Assembly (NCBI RefSeq): GCF_001244995.1
Contig: NZ_LN869529.1
Coordinates: forward strand, 689,454 to 753,453
Reading direction: 5' to 3'
Source of the DNA: Intestinimonas massiliensis (ex Afouda et al. 2020)
Lineage (GTDB): Bacteria > Bacillota > Clostridia > Oscillospirales > Oscillospiraceae
DNA length: 64,000 nt
The translations under genes and the position numbers were made by a program. Under the pieces are notes generated by a model that did not search any database, was not told where the DNA came from, and worked only from the letters and a program-made list of their open reading frames with translations. Shown piece after piece: positions 15,910 through 24,429 of the stretch. The first letter of the stretch is position 1. Each line of letters opens with the position of its first letter.

Positions 15910-18147
15910 TCAGGGTTTCGGCGGGGCGAGACCCAGCAGCTTGGCCGCCGTCTCGCTGTTGCGGCGCTCGACCTGGCGCAGGCGCTCCACGCCGCCGGAG
16001 AGGAACTGGATATCTCCGATGCGCCGTACGGCGGCGTCAATCTGGCCGGTGAGGCGCTCGTAGGTGAGCTCGCCCAGGTCGGTGAACAGATCCTGGCCGA
16101 TATAGGACAAAAAGGAACTGATCTTCTGGTCGTAGACCACGCCCACCAGCGGGACGCCCTGTCCGGCGGAAAAGACCAGGGCGTGCAGGCGCATGGAGAC
16201 CACCACCTGCATCCGGGCGAAAAGGCCGATGGTGTGGTCGGAAGCTCCGGTATCCTCGACGATGTGGTGGGGGGCCTTCATATAGGCGGCCGCCTTCCGG
16301 GAAGCCTCCACATCCAGCCGCTTTTCGATGGGCAGAAAGACCGGAGTCAGGCCGTATGTTTCCCAGGCATAGTCCGCCGCCCGCCCGAAGAGTTCGGCCT
16401 TCTCCTCAAAGCCGGGCCAGGGGCGGAGGGTAAAGCCGATATACCGGCCGTGAGGGTCCAGCCCCTGGCTCTCCAGCATCCCGTCAATGACCTCGGGTTC
16501 GGCGGCGGGCAAAATGACAGTAGGGTCGGCGGAGAGGACGATCTCGGGCCGGGTCACCCCCATGTCCTCCAGCTCGGAAAGGGAATGGGTGTCCCGCAGG
16601 GTGATAGCATCCACGCTTTTCTGGAGCACCCGGGAGGCCCGCTTTCGGTTGGAGGGGTGGTGAATGGGGCCGATGCCGCAGCCGTACATGAGGACCTGGT
16701 TGCCCAGGCGCTTGGCGGCTGAGATGGTAAAAAGATAGAACCACAGGGAGCGGTGGCTGGTGACGTCCTGCATCAGGGAGCCGCCGCCGTTGATATACAG
16801 ACGGGTGCGGGCCATGCGCCAGAGGAATTTGGGGACCCCGAAGGTGTAGATGGAGTTGACCCGGTATTTCAGCCGGGTGTCCTGGGGACTGCGGGAGAGA
16901 ACCCACACGGGCAGATCGGGGTCCAGGTGCCGCAGCTCAGCCACGATGGCCTCCAGAATGGCGTCGTCGCCGGCGTTGCCGCGGCCATAGGCCCCGCAGA
17001 CCAGGGCGCCGTCCCGGCTGTGATGGGGCCGCTGCCGGCGGCGCAGGATGATCTCGTAGATGTCGAGCTGACGGCGGACGGTGGACTCCAGAGCGTATTC
17101 CTCCACGGCCTTCTGGTGCAGGCGCTGGCCCAGATGGTGGCGCAGAGTGGCGTCCCGGGCCAGGGCGACGAGGTGCCGGGCCAGCTCGTCGGCATCGCCG
17201 GGGGAGAAGAGCAGCCCGTTGACCCCGTGGTCAATGAGGTAGGGCACACCTCCCACCCGGGAGCTGATGGTTGGCAGGGAGGCCCGGGCCCCTTCGGTGA
17301 GGGCGTAGGGAAAGGTCTCGGACAGCGAGGTGAGAGTATTGATGTCCAGGGACTGATAGAAGGTGTTGGTGTCGGTGACCCAGCCGGCGAAGCAGACCTG
17401 CCCGGCCACGCCCAGCTCGGCGGCTAACCCCTTGAGCATATCCAGTTGTTCGCCGTCCCCGGCGATGAGCAGCCGGAGCTGGGGACAGGCTGCATGGGCC
17501 TTGGCAAAGCCGCGGATCAGGGTGGCGATATCTTTGACCGGGTTGAGGCGGGCGGCGATGCCCGCCACCACGGAGGTCTCGTCAACCTCCAGGCCCACGG
17601 ACCGGAGATAGGCCATACGGTCCAGGGCGGGGGGCGGCAGGGTGAAGTCGATGCCGTTGTAGATGGGGAAGAGCTTGTCCGGGTCAAAGCCCCGGGAGAT
17701 GAGCAGATCCACCATGGCGTCGGAGACGCCGATGCGGTAATCCAGCCGCCGCAGTGCGAGGGTATTGATGGTGCCGTAGGTGACGCGGGAGAAGGGTCGG
17801 CCCAGATAATCCAGGCGGTAGTCGGAGTGGACGGTGGTGACCACCGGCAGGCCGGTGGATTTGCGCAGAAAGGCGCCCATCATATTCCCGCGGGCACCGT
17901 GACAGTGGATGAGATCGTAGCCGCCCTCCCGGATTTTCTGCTTGAGCAGGCGGAGGGTGCGGAGCACATTGCGGTCGGAATAGACCTGAGTGGAGATGCC
18001 CAGCTCCCGCGCCTCCTGGGCGAAGGGTCCCTCCATGAAGCAGACCATGTCCACCTCGATGGTCCTGGACAGGTTCTGGAGCAGGGAGAGCACATGGGTT
18101 TTGGCGCCGCCGCTGTCGCCGCCGCTGATGAGATGAATGACTTTCAT
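15910..18147 (-). CDS. GT4 glycosyltransferase-CsaB pyruvyltransferase fusion
   Basis: A 745-residue two-domain protein. Residues 1-370 form a GT4 glycosyltransferase: GGDSGGAKTHV, HCHGARGN, IYNGID, SETFPYALTEGARASLP (E-x7-E). From about residue 380, starting CGAYGRGNAGDDAIL, comes a polysaccharide pyruvyl transferase domain of the CsaB type (GGGSLMQDVTSHRS, SMRLHALVFSAGQGVP). CsaB puts ketal pyruvate on wall polysaccharide to anchor S-layer-homology proteins. Fusion to a GT4 enzyme suggests coupled synthesis and pyruvylation. ATG 18147 is preferred over TTG 18162 because GGAGG lies 8 bp upstream of the ATG. Confidence 0.9.
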   Translation of the reverse strand: MKVIHLISGGDSGGAKTHVLSLLQNLSRTIEVDMVCFMEGPFAQEARELGISTQVYSDRNVLRTLRLLKQKIREGGYDLIHCHGARGNMMGAFLRKSTGLPVVTTVHSDYRLDYLGRPFSRVTYGTINTLALRRLDYRIGVSDAMVDLLISRGFDPDKLFPIYNGIDFTLPPPALDRMAYLRSVGLEVDETSVVAGIAARLNPVKDIATLIRGFAKAHAACPQLRLLIAGDGEQLDMLKGLAAELGVAGQVCFAGWVTDTNTFYQSLDINTLTSLSETFPYALTEGARASLPTISSRVGGVPYLIDHGVNGLLFSPGDADELARHLVALARDATLRHHLGQRLHQKAVEEYALESTVRRQLDIYEIILRRRQRPHHSRDGALVCGAYGRGNAGDDAILEAIVAELRHLDPDLPVWVLSRSPQDTRLKYRVNSIYTFGVPKFLWRMARTRLYINGGGSLMQDVTSHRSLWFYLFTISAAKRLGNQVLMYGCGIGPIHHPSNRKRASRVLQKSVDAITLRDTHSLSELEDMGVTRPEIVLSADPTVILPAAEPEVIDGMLESQGLDPHGRYIGFTLRPWPGFEEKAELFGRAADYAWETYGLTPVFLPIEKRLDVEASRKAAAYMKAPHHIVEDTGASDHTIGLFARMQVVVSMRLHALVFSAGQGVPLVGVVYDQKISSFLSYIGQDLFTDLGELTYERLTGQIDAAVRRIGDIQFLSGGVERLRQVERRNSETAAKLLGLAPPKP

Positions 18148-18169
18148 GCCGAGGGCCTCCAAAAAGTAC

Positions 18170-18198
18170 TTGTAACGCAGACAAAAATATTATACAAT
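18170..18198 (+). promoter_or_regulatory. Promoter for DUF4330-PAP2-nucleosidase genes
   Basis: TTGTAA (18170-18175), 17-bp spacer, TACAAT (18193-18198). Its -10 element overlaps the opposing -10 of the divergent glycosyltransferase promoter. Confidence 0.65.
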
Positions 18199-18217
18199 AG
18201 TTCGGTAAGACGGTCAA
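18189..18217 (-). promoter_or_regulatory. Promoter for GT4-CsaB transcript
   Basis: Minus strand TTGACC (18217-18212), 17-bp spacer, perfect TATAAT (18194-18189), 40 bp upstream of the start codon. Confidence 0.8.
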
Positions 18218-18266
18218 ATAAAAAGAGGACAACGTCCCTTCGCAGAAAAACAAACGGAGGTATCCC

Positions 18267-18794
18267 ATGAAAGTCGTGGATGAAAAGGGAAAAATTTTTG
18301 GCAGGCTGAACATCATTGATCTGCTGGTCGTACTTCTGCTCATCGCCGCGGTGGCGCTGGTGGGCTATAAGGCCACCCACCGGGCCGAGAATGCCGGCGG
18401 TGGCACTACGGTGCTTACCTACACCGTGGAGTGCGACGCCATCAAGCCGGAGGTCTACGAGAGTGTGAAGGCATTTGTGGAGGCGTCCGAGGAGGGCGAC
18501 CAGTTGATGGCCAACGGCGAGATGGTGACCGCCTGGGTCACCGACGTTACCGCCACGCCCCACGAGGCCAATGCCACCCTGAGCGCCAACAACGACGGCA
18601 GTCTGGTCCTGCCTGTGGACCCGGATACCGTAGATCTGGTGTTCACCATTAAGGCCCATGTGGCCAACACCGTCACCAACGAGGTGGGCTCGCAGGAGGT
18701 CCGGGTGGGCAAGCGTCACATCGTCAAGACCACGCATTTTGAGGTGATCGACGGCATCATTCTCACCTGCGGCTGGGAGACCCAGGAGGGGTGA
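18267..18794 (+). CDS. DUF4330 membrane-anchored protein
   Basis: 175 residues: a short N-terminus VDEKGKIFGRLNIIDL, one transmembrane helix (about 17-37, LLVVLLLIAAVALVGY), then an extracellular beta-rich domain ending HIVKTTHFEVIDGIILTCGW. This matches DUF4330. Function is unknown; in Firmicutes these genes commonly sit with cell-surface glycan genes, as here opposite the GT4-CsaB gene. An AACGGAGG site precedes the ATG. Confidence 0.75.
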   Translation: MKVVDEKGKIFGRLNIIDLLVVLLLIAAVALVGYKATHRAENAGGGTTVLTYTVECDAIKPEVYESVKAFVEASEEGDQLMANGEMVTAWVTDVTATPHEANATLSANNDGSLVLPVDPDTVDLVFTIKAHVANTVTNEVGSQEVRVGKRHIVKTTHFEVIDGIILTCGWETQEG

Positions 18795-18815
18795 GCCTGC
18801 GGACCCGGGTATCTG

Positions 18816-18860
18816 GAACAATCCATACGAAGGGCGGGGGCACATGGCTGGCCCCCGCTC
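18816..18860 (+). terminator. Weak hairpin between DUF4330 and PAP2 genes
   Basis: GCGGGGGC and GCCCCCGC form an 8-bp stem around ACATGGCTG, followed by TCTGCTTTCT. It may partially terminate or stabilise the upstream message. Confidence 0.4.
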
Positions 18861-18881
18861 TGCTTTCTCTGGAGGCATAGG

Positions 18882-19427
18882 ATGCTGGAGTATATTCAGG
18901 CCTTGGACGGGGCCGTTTTGCTGTGGATACAGGAAGTCCTGCGCCTGCCCGTACTCGACGGGTTTATGACGCTGTTTACCCAACTGGGCAACGCCGGGCT
19001 GGTCTGGGTGGGGATCTCTCTGGCCCTGCTGTTGGTCCCGCGGACCAGACGCATGGGCTTTTGGGCTCTGGTGGCGCTGCTGCTGGGTCTGCTGTGCACG
19101 AACGTGGTCCTCAAGCACCTGGTGGGCCGGACCCGGCCCTGGCTGGTGGTGGAGGGGCTCACCCATCTGGTGGTAGAGAACGACCCGCTCTCCTTTCCCT
19201 CGGGACACACCTGCGCCGCCTTCGCGGCGGGGTCGGTGTGGGCGCGGTTTGTGGAGCGGCGCTGGCTCAAGGGCCTGTGCATCCTTCAGGCTGTGCTGAT
19301 GGCCTTTTCCCGCCTGTATGTGGGGGTGCACTTTCCCACTGACGTGCTGGCGGGCTGTGCCGTAGGCCTGTTCTGCGGCTGGCTGGCCTGGCGGCTGTAC
19401 GGCAAGTGGGAGGCGGGACGGACATGA
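18882..19427 (+). CDS. PAP2-family membrane phosphatase
   Basis: 181-residue polytopic protein with the three PAP2 phosphatase motifs: KHLVGRTRP (motif 1), PSGHTCAAF (motif 2, catalytic His) and SRLYVGVHFPTDV (motif 3). Such enzymes dephosphorylate undecaprenyl pyrophosphate or phosphatidic acid at the outer membrane face. Next to wall glycan genes, recycling of the lipid carrier is plausible. Its TGA overlaps the next ATG (ATGA). Confidence 0.88.
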   Translation: MLEYIQALDGAVLLWIQEVLRLPVLDGFMTLFTQLGNAGLVWVGISLALLLVPRTRRMGFWALVALLLGLLCTNVVLKHLVGRTRPWLVVEGLTHLVVENDPLSFPSGHTCAAFAAGSVWARFVERRWLKGLCILQAVLMAFSRLYVGVHFPTDVLAGCAVGLFCGWLAWRLYGKWEAGRT

Positions 19428-20137
19428 AGGGACCCATCCTCATTCAGGGGGCCATGGATGTGGAGACCGACTGGCTGGTTTCCCGGCTGGAAGCGCGGGA
19501 GGAGACGGTGACAGGCGGCTTTCGCTTCTGGCGGGGCCGCTGCGGAGCCCTGGATCTGGTGGTGAGCCGGACGGAGATCGGCACCATTCGGTGCGCCGCC
19601 GCCACCGCCCTGGGCGCCACAGCCTTCCGTCCCCGGGCTGTGATCAATCAGGGCGTTGCCGGCTCCCACCGGGAGGACCTGCACGTAGGAGACCTGGTAG
19701 TAGGGCGGAGCTGCATCCACATCCACGATCTCAAGACGCAGATGCGGAACAGGGGGGAGGGCTCGGCGCCCTTCGACTGGGAATTTCACCTCCACGACGA
19801 CGGGCAGCGGATATTCCCGGTGTATGAAGCGGACCCGGCTTGGGCGGCGCTGTTTGAAAAAGCCCCCTGGCAGGGGACGAGAGTTTCGGGGCGATTGGGC
19901 AGCGGCGACGTATTCAACCGGGAGATCGACCGTATCCTGTGGCTCCGGCAGCGGGCGGGGGAGTGCTGTGAGGATATGGAGAGCGCGGCGGCCTATGAGG
20001 TGTGCGCCCGCTTCGACGTGCCCTGCGTAGGCGTGCGGATCATCTCCAACAACGAGCTGACCGGAGAGTCCTATCAGCGCACGGTGGGGGAGCGGCTTCA
20101 GCGCTTCGTGCTCACAGCGCTGGAGGTGCCTGTATAA
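19424..20137 (+). CDS. 5'-methylthioadenosine/SAH nucleosidase-like phosphorylase family protein
   Basis: 237 residues of the PNP/UDP superfamily. Start ILIQGAMDVETDWLV; NQGVAGSHREDLHVGDLVVG is the glycine-rich ribose/phosphate loop; EDMESAAAYEVC is the MxxE nucleoside-binding signature and RIISNNE closes the active site with an N where MTAN has D. Likely cleaves a nucleoside such as MTA or SAH. The overlapping ATGA start with PAP2 gives translational coupling. ATG 19424 is preferred, with GGGAGGCGGG upstream. Confidence 0.75.
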   Translation: MKGPILIQGAMDVETDWLVSRLEAREETVTGGFRFWRGRCGALDLVVSRTEIGTIRCAAATALGATAFRPRAVINQGVAGSHREDLHVGDLVVGRSCIHIHDLKTQMRNRGEGSAPFDWEFHLHDDGQRIFPVYEADPAWAALFEKAPWQGTRVSGRLGSGDVFNREIDRILWLRQRAGECCEDMESAAAYEVCARFDVPCVGVRIISNNELTGESYQRTVGERLQRFVLTALEVPV

Positions 20138-20175
20138 AAAGAGGTCCGTACCCAATGGGTACGGACCTCTTTTTA
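20136..20175. terminator. Bidirectional terminator
   Basis: AAAAAGAGGTCCGTACCCA and its exact inverse form a 19-bp stem with T runs on both sides, ending the nucleosidase transcript and the convergent rplJL transcript. Confidence 0.95.
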
Positions 20176-20191
20176 TACAGGGGAAAGAAAC

Positions 20192-20572
20192 TTACTTCAG
20201 CTCGACCTTGGCGCCGGCCTCTTCCAGCTTCTTCTTCAGCTCCTCGGCCTCATCCTTGGAGACGCCCTCCTTGATGGCCTTGGGAGCGGCCTCGACCAGA
20301 GCCTTGGCCTCAGCCAGGCCCAGGCTGGTGATCTCGCGGACGGCCTTGATGACCTTGATCTTCTCAGCGCCGATCTCAGCCAGGACGACGTCAAACTCGG
20401 TCTTCTCCTCAGCAGCAGCAGCGGCGGCAGGAGCGGCAGCAGCGGCGACGGCTACGGGAGCGGCGGCGGAAACGCCGAACTCATCCTCGATGGCGTGGAC
20501 CAGCTCGGACAGGTCCAGAACGGTCAGAGCCTTGATCTCTTCCAGAATAGCAGTAACTTTTTCGCTAGCCAT
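20192..20572 (-). CDS. rplL: Ribosomal protein L7/L12
   Basis: 126 residues. N-terminal dimerisation domain [25 protein letters not shown], Ala/Val hinge, and globular C-domain [35 protein letters not shown] that recruits elongation factors. The ATG at 20572 has AGGAGG upstream (TTGGAGGTAAATATC) and matches family length. It lies in the rplJ-rplL stalk operon. Confidence 0.98.
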   Translation of the reverse strand: MASEKVTAILEEIKALTVLDLSELVHAIEDEFGVSAAAPVAVAAAAAPAAAAAAEEKTEFDVVLAEIGAEKIKVIKAVREITSLGLAEAKALVEAAPKAIKEGVSKDEAEELKKKLEEAGAKVELK

Positions 20573-20635
20573 GATATTTACCTCCAAAATGTTGTTTTGT
20601 TTCATTTGAGCAACCTGGGAAAAAGAGCACGTACC

Positions 20636-21172
20636 TTAGCCGGCCTTCTGATCGGCGACGGCCTGGAGTGCGCGGGCCAGACCGCTGATGGTGGCGTCGA
20701 GGGAGACGGCCAGACCGCGGACGGGACCCTGCATGGCGCTGAGCAGCATGGACAGCAGGACTTCCTTGCTGGGCAGCTCGGCCAGCGCATTGACCCCGGC
20801 CACGTCGATGACCTTGCCATCCACGAAGCCGGCCTTGATGACAAACTTCTGACCGTTCATCTTCTTGGCGAACTCGGCCACCACCTTGGCGGGAGCCACG
20901 GGGTCATTGGCGCAGACGGCCAGAGACGTGGTGCCGTTCAGGACGGGCTCCAGCTCGTCCAGACCGGCGTTCTTTACGGCAAACCGGGTCAGGGTGTTCT
21001 TGACGACCGCGTAGTCCACGCCGTTCTTGCGCATCTCGGCGCGCAGAGCGGTATCCTCAGCCACGGTGATGCCCTTATAGTCCACGAGGACGCCGCCGGC
21101 GGCCCCCTGGAGCTTCTCGGTCAACTCGGCCACGATGGCCTGCTTCTCACTGAGTACCTTTGCATTCGGCAT
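20636..21172 (-). CDS. rplJ: Ribosomal protein L10
   Basis: 178 residues, anchoring the L7/L12 dimers to the large subunit and autoregulating the operon through its leader. LTEKLQGAAGGVLVDYKGITV, NGVDYAVVKNTLTRFAV and the C-terminal helix binding L12 are clear. Preceded by the L10 leader RNA. Confidence 0.97.
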   Translation of the reverse strand: MPNAKVLSEKQAIVAELTEKLQGAAGGVLVDYKGITVAEDTALRAEMRKNGVDYAVVKNTLTRFAVKNAGLDELEPVLNGTTSLAVCANDPVAPAKVVAEFAKKMNGQKFVIKAGFVDGKVIDVAGVNALAELPSKEVLLSMLLSAMQGPVRGLAVSLDATISGLARALQAVADQKAG

Positions 21173-21189
21173 ATTGTTTCACCTCCGTC

Positions 21190-21310
21190 AAAAGCACAAA
21201 AAAGTGCTGTCTTCACGTCCAAGACATGAAGACAGCACGAAAAAACATTCGACTGGCTTCCTCGGCAGGATTTACGGGGAATGACCCCACCTGCTGTCTC
21301 TGGAACGCGA
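21190..21310 (-). ncRNA. L10 leader RNA with attenuator
   Basis: The transcript contains GAGACAGCAGGT ... ATCCTGCCGAGG, the conserved L10-binding part of ribosomal L10 leaders. It is followed by a 12-bp hairpin (GTGCTGTCTTCA with TGAAGACAGCAC, 21204-21238) and a T-rich run, an intrinsic terminator before rplJ. Binding of free L10 is known in other Firmicutes to favour termination. Confidence 0.88.
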
Positions 21311-21315
21311 AATAT

Positions 21316-21344
21316 AATATATCAGCTTTTGGTCGGCTTGTCAA
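21316..21344 (-). promoter_or_regulatory. rplJL promoter
   Basis: Minus strand perfect TTGACA, 17-bp spacer, TATATT, just upstream of the L10 leader. Confidence 0.85.
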
Positions 21345-21396
21345 GAAAAACAGAGCAAGTTTAAGCCAGGGTATGTTCCTTGGAAAATACCGGACC

Positions 21397-22089
21397 TTAC
21401 ATCAGCTTGGCGCCGTTGACCTTGACGCCGGGTCCCATGGTGGAGGCCACCACGCAGCTCTTGATATACTGACCCTTGGCGGCGGCGGGCTTGGCCTTGA
21501 CAATGGCGCTCATCAGAGCGCTGAAGTTCTCGGCCAGCTTCTCGGCGCCAAAGGAGACCTTACCGATGGGGCAGTGGATGATGTTGGTCTTATCCAGACG
21601 ATACTCCACCTTACCGGCTTTGATCTCGGTGACGGCCTTGGCCACATCGGGGGTGACGGTGCCGGCCTTGGGAGAGGGCATCAGGCCCTTGGGGCCCAGG
21701 ATCTTACCCAGACGGCCCACAACGCCCATCATGTCGGGGCTGGCGACCACCACGTCATAATCAAACCAGTTCTCCTGCTGGATCTTCTGAACCATGTCCA
21801 TCTCGCCCACAAAGTCGGCGCCGGCGGCCTTGGCGGCCTCGGCCTTGTCGCCCTTGGCGAAGACCAGCACGCGCTGGGTCCTGCCGGTGCCGTGGGGGAG
21901 GACGATGGCGCCGCGGACCTGCTGATCGGCGTGACGGGAGTCAACGCCCAGCTTCACGTGGAGCTCCACGGTCTCGTCGAACTTGGCGGGAGCGGTCTTG
22001 ACCACCAGATCCATGGCCTCGGCGGTGTCATACAGCATGGCCTTATCGATCTGCTTTGCGCTGTCCTGATATTTCTTACCTCTAAACAT
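21397..22089 (-). CDS. rplA: Ribosomal protein L1
   Basis: 230 residues. [54 protein letters not shown] and [14 protein letters not shown] are standard L1 features. Located 18 bp after rplK in the nusG-rplK-rplA order usual for bacteria. Confidence 0.98.
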   Translation of the reverse strand: MFRGKKYQDSAKQIDKAMLYDTAEAMDLVVKTAPAKFDETVELHVKLGVDSRHADQQVRGAIVLPHGTGRTQRVLVFAKGDKAEAAKAAGADFVGEMDMVQKIQQENWFDYDVVVASPDMMGVVGRLGKILGPKGLMPSPKAGTVTPDVAKAVTEIKAGKVEYRLDKTNIIHCPIGKVSFGAEKLAENFSALMSAIVKAKPAAAKGQYIKSCVVASTMGPGVKVNGAKLM

Positions 22090-22107
22090 CGTATTTCCCT
22101 CCTTCCC

Positions 22108-22533
22108 TTATTCTCCGACCACGACGCCCATGGAACGGGCGGTGCCGGCGATCATGCTCATGGCGGACTCGATGGAAGAGGCGTTCAGATCGCGCATCTT
22201 GGTCTCGGCGATCTTGCGCACGTCCTCCTTGCTGATGGTGGCGACCTTCGTCTTGTTGGGGACGCCGGAACCAGACTCGAGGTTGCACGCCTTTTTGATG
22301 AGCACGGCGGCGGGAGGGGTCTTGGTGATGAAGGTGAAGGAACGGTCGGCATAGACGGTGATGACCACGGGGATGATGAGGCCCACGTCATTTTTGGTCC
22401 GCTCGTTGAACTCCTTGGTAAAGGCGGCGATGTTCACGCCGTGCTGGCCCAGAGCGGGACCGACGGGAGGAGCGGGAGTCGCCTTGCCGGCCGGAATCTG
22501 CAGTTTTACGTAACCAGTTACTTTCTGTGCCAC
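22108..22533 (-). CDS. rplK: Ribosomal protein L11
   Basis: 141 residues when started at GTG 22533 ([20 protein letters not shown]), the usual L11 length; AGGAGGT lies seven bases upstream. A GTG nine bases earlier would sit on the ribosome binding site and is rejected. [16 protein letters not shown] and [20 protein letters not shown] are conserved. L11 forms the GTPase-associated centre with 23S rRNA. Confidence 0.98.
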   Translation of the reverse strand: MAQKVTGYVKLQIPAGKATPAPPVGPALGQHGVNIAAFTKEFNERTKNDVGLIIPVVITVYADRSFTFITKTPPAAVLIKKACNLESGSGVPNKTKVATISKEDVRKIAETKMRDLNASSIESAMSMIAGTARSMGVVVGE

Positions 22534-22624
22534 AATGAGCACCTCCTACGAATAAATGTGGTCGGACGGAATCCGGTACGGATTCCTCCCACGTGCGGGG
22601 GGAGGGCGCGTTACGCGCCCGGGT

Positions 22625-23149
22625 TCAGCTTTGGACGGGCTCCACCTGGTCCAGCTCCAGCTCTACCGGGGTCTCCCGTCCGAACATGGATACGACCACG
22701 CGGACCTTGCTGCGGTCCAGGTCGATCTCCTCCACGGCACCAAGGAAGGACTCCAGAGCGCCGTCGGTAATCTTGACGGTATCGCCGACCGCGTAGGCGA
22801 CCACCACTTCCCGCTTCTCCACACCCAAGGCGGAAATTTCGTCCTCGGTGAGGGGGATGGCCTTGGTGCCGGAGCCCACAAAGCCGGTGACGCCGCGGAC
22901 GTTGCGGACCAGATGCCAGGACTCGTCGGTCATGATCATCTTGACCAGCACATAGCCGGGAAACACCTTGCGCTCCACGACCTTGGGGCCGTTGTCGGTG
23001 ATCTCGGTGACGGTTTCCAGGGGAATCTTCACCTCGTCGATGAGATCATGCATGTTGCGGTTTTCCACATGCTTTTCGATGGTGGCCTTGACCGTGTTCT
23101 CATAACCGGAATAGGTATGGACCACATACCACTTCGCGCTATCAGCCAT
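22625..23149 (-). CDS. nusG: Transcription antitermination factor NusG
   Basis: 174 residues; NGN domain KWYVVHTYSGYENTVKATIEK and FPGYVLVKMIMTDESW, and C-terminal KOW domain VGDTVKITDGALESFLG. ATG 23149 (MADSAKWY) matches family length; the upstream extension is secE sequence in another frame. Follows secE by 10 bp. Confidence 0.98.
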   Translation of the reverse strand: MADSAKWYVVHTYSGYENTVKATIEKHVENRNMHDLIDEVKIPLETVTEITDNGPKVVERKVFPGYVLVKMIMTDESWHLVRNVRGVTGFVGSGTKAIPLTEDEISALGVEKREVVVAYAVGDTVKITDGALESFLGAVEEIDLDRSKVRVVVSMFGRETPVELELDQVEPVQS

Positions 23150-23159
23150 GACCCGCTCC

Positions 23160-23477
23160 CTAGGCCTTGCCGGCCAGAGCCAGCAGCGCACGCACGATGG
23201 CGCCGGCCAGACCGTCGAAAATCCAGATGCAGGCGCCCACCACGATCACGCATACGATGACGGTGATGGTGTTGCTCACGGTCTGCTTGCCGCTGGGCCA
23301 AACGACTTTTTTCAGCTCGCTCTTCATCTCGCGGAACCAGCGTCCGATGCGCTGGAAGATGCCGGGCTTGGACTTTTTATCGTCCTTCTTGTCCTTCTGA
23401 GCCTTCGCAGGCTTGCTGGGCGCGGTCGTCAGCTCCTCGTCCGTCGTGGCCTTTTCGATCTTCTCGTTCTCAGACAT
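23160..23477 (-). CDS. secE: Preprotein translocase subunit SecE
   Basis: 105 residues: a charged Lys/Asp-rich N-terminal extension, then the conserved amphipathic helix RWFREMKSELKKVVWPSGKQT and a single membrane helix TITVIVCVIVVGACIWIFDGL. SecE clamps SecY. Located between rpmG and nusG as usual. Confidence 0.96.
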   Translation of the reverse strand: MSENEKIEKATTDEELTTAPSKPAKAQKDKKDDKKSKPGIFQRIGRWFREMKSELKKVVWPSGKQTVSNTITVIVCVIVVGACIWIFDGLAGAIVRALLALAGKA

Positions 23478-23517
23478 TCAGTTACACCCTTCTTTCTTGT
23501 GACACTTCCGCAGCTCA

Positions 23518-23682
23518 TCACTTGGTCTCGGTGTGAAGCGTGTGCTTTCTGCAGAAGGGGCAGTACTTGTTCCGCTCCAGACGGTCGGGGGTATTCTTCT
23601 TGTTCTTGTTGGTGACATAGTTGCGCTGCTTGCACTCGGAGCATCTCAGGGTGATCTTCACCCGCGCGCCGGCCTTTGCCAT
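23518..23682 (-). CDS. rpmG: Ribosomal protein L33
   Basis: 54 residues, [24 protein letters not shown] with the zinc-binding pairs CSEC and CPFC, so the zinc-containing C+ form. AAAGGAGG precedes the ATG. First gene of the rpmG-secE-nusG transcript. Confidence 0.95.
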   Translation of the reverse strand: MAKAGARVKITLRCSECKQRNYVTNKNKKNTPDRLERNKYCPFCRKHTLHTETK

Positions 23683-23714
23683 GTTTCGGCACCTCCTTTA
23701 ATATATGACCGCTT

Positions 23715-23820
23715 CCGGACATAAAAAACGCCGGACCCGGCCTTGTCCGCCGAATCCAGCAACGTAAGGCGCGCATAGGCGCCGAGACGCTACGGTGAGG
23801 ATTCGGCATTGTCTGCCTCC
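23715..23820 (-). promoter_or_regulatory. Structured 5' leader of the rpmG-secE-nusG transcript
   Basis: On the minus strand GCCGAATCC (23807-23799) pairs exactly with GGATTCGGC (23757-23749), enclosing a GGCGC-CTATGC-GCGCC hairpin. Immediately downstream a GCCGG/CCGGC hairpin is followed by TTTTTTAT, an intrinsic-terminator shape. The element lies about 90 nt after a consensus promoter and just before rpmG. It could be an attenuator, but no ligand or protein is known to me. Confidence 0.55.
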
Positions 23821-23907
23821 CTATGTCCGCCTGAGGCGGGGAAGGGTTTTGCCCGCATACACCGTAAAAATGCGCACAAAAAAAGAGCCCTTTTCATAGG
23901 TAAGATT

Positions 23908-23936
23908 AGAGTACCACATTTGACGGGAAACGTCAA
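23908..23936 (-). promoter_or_regulatory. rpmG-secE-nusG promoter
   Basis: Minus strand TTGACG, 17-bp spacer, TACTCT. Confidence 0.6.
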
Positions 23937-23948
23937 GGGGAATTTTCA

Positions 23949-23977
23949 TTGACAATCCGGGGTTTTGCCCTGATAAT
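23949..23977 (+). promoter_or_regulatory. ruvX promoter
   Basis: Perfect TTGACA, 17-bp spacer, GATAAT, with the predicted start about 12 bp before the start codon, a very short leader. Confidence 0.75.
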
Positions 23978-23995
23978 GGAGGAAAAAGGAGTGAA

Positions 23996-24424
23996 ATGAT
24001 GCGTATCATGGCAATTGACTACGGCGACGCCCGGACGGGCATCGCCATTTCAGATGCGACCGGCCTGTTGGCCGGGCACACCGCGGTCATCCAAAGCCGC
24101 AGGCCGGAAGTTGTGGCGGAGGAGATTGCCCGGCTGGTCCGGGTGCACGGCGTGGAGGAGCTGGTCCTGGGCTTTCCCCGGAACATGGATGGGACCGAGG
24201 GCCCCCGGGCAGAGCGGTACCGGGCCTTTGCCGAGCAGGTGGCCGGGGCGGCGGGGCTGACGCCGGTGCTCTGGGACGAGCGCCGCACCACCATCGAAGC
24301 CCACGCCATCCTTCATGCCGGCGGGAAGAAGATGAAGAGCCACAGGAAAAATGTGGACGCGGTGGCGGCTGCACTGATTTTGGAGGGGTATTTGACCAGA
24401 AAGCGAATGGAACCCCGGGAGTAG
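23996..24424 (+). CDS. ruvX: Holliday junction resolvase-like RuvX/YqgF
   Basis: 142 residues of the RNase H-like YqgF family, involved in pre-16S rRNA 5' processing and possibly Holliday junction cleavage. MAIDYGDARTGIAISD carries the first catalytic Asp, VLGFPRNMDGTEGPRA follows, WDERRTTIEAHAIL the Glu, and VDAVAAALILEGYL the final Asp. AAGGAG precedes the tandem ATGATG start. Confidence 0.94.
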   Translation: MMRIMAIDYGDARTGIAISDATGLLAGHTAVIQSRRPEVVAEEIARLVRVHGVEELVLGFPRNMDGTEGPRAERYRAFAEQVAGAAGLTPVLWDERRTTIEAHAILHAGGKKMKSHRKNVDAVAAALILEGYLTRKRMEPRE

Positions 24425-24429
24425 CGGCG

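Noticed and set aside
23690..23820. A tRNA-Trp gene before rpmG-secE, as in many Firmicutes
   Set aside because: No cloverleaf, T-loop or anticodon arm; the stems form a different leader structure.
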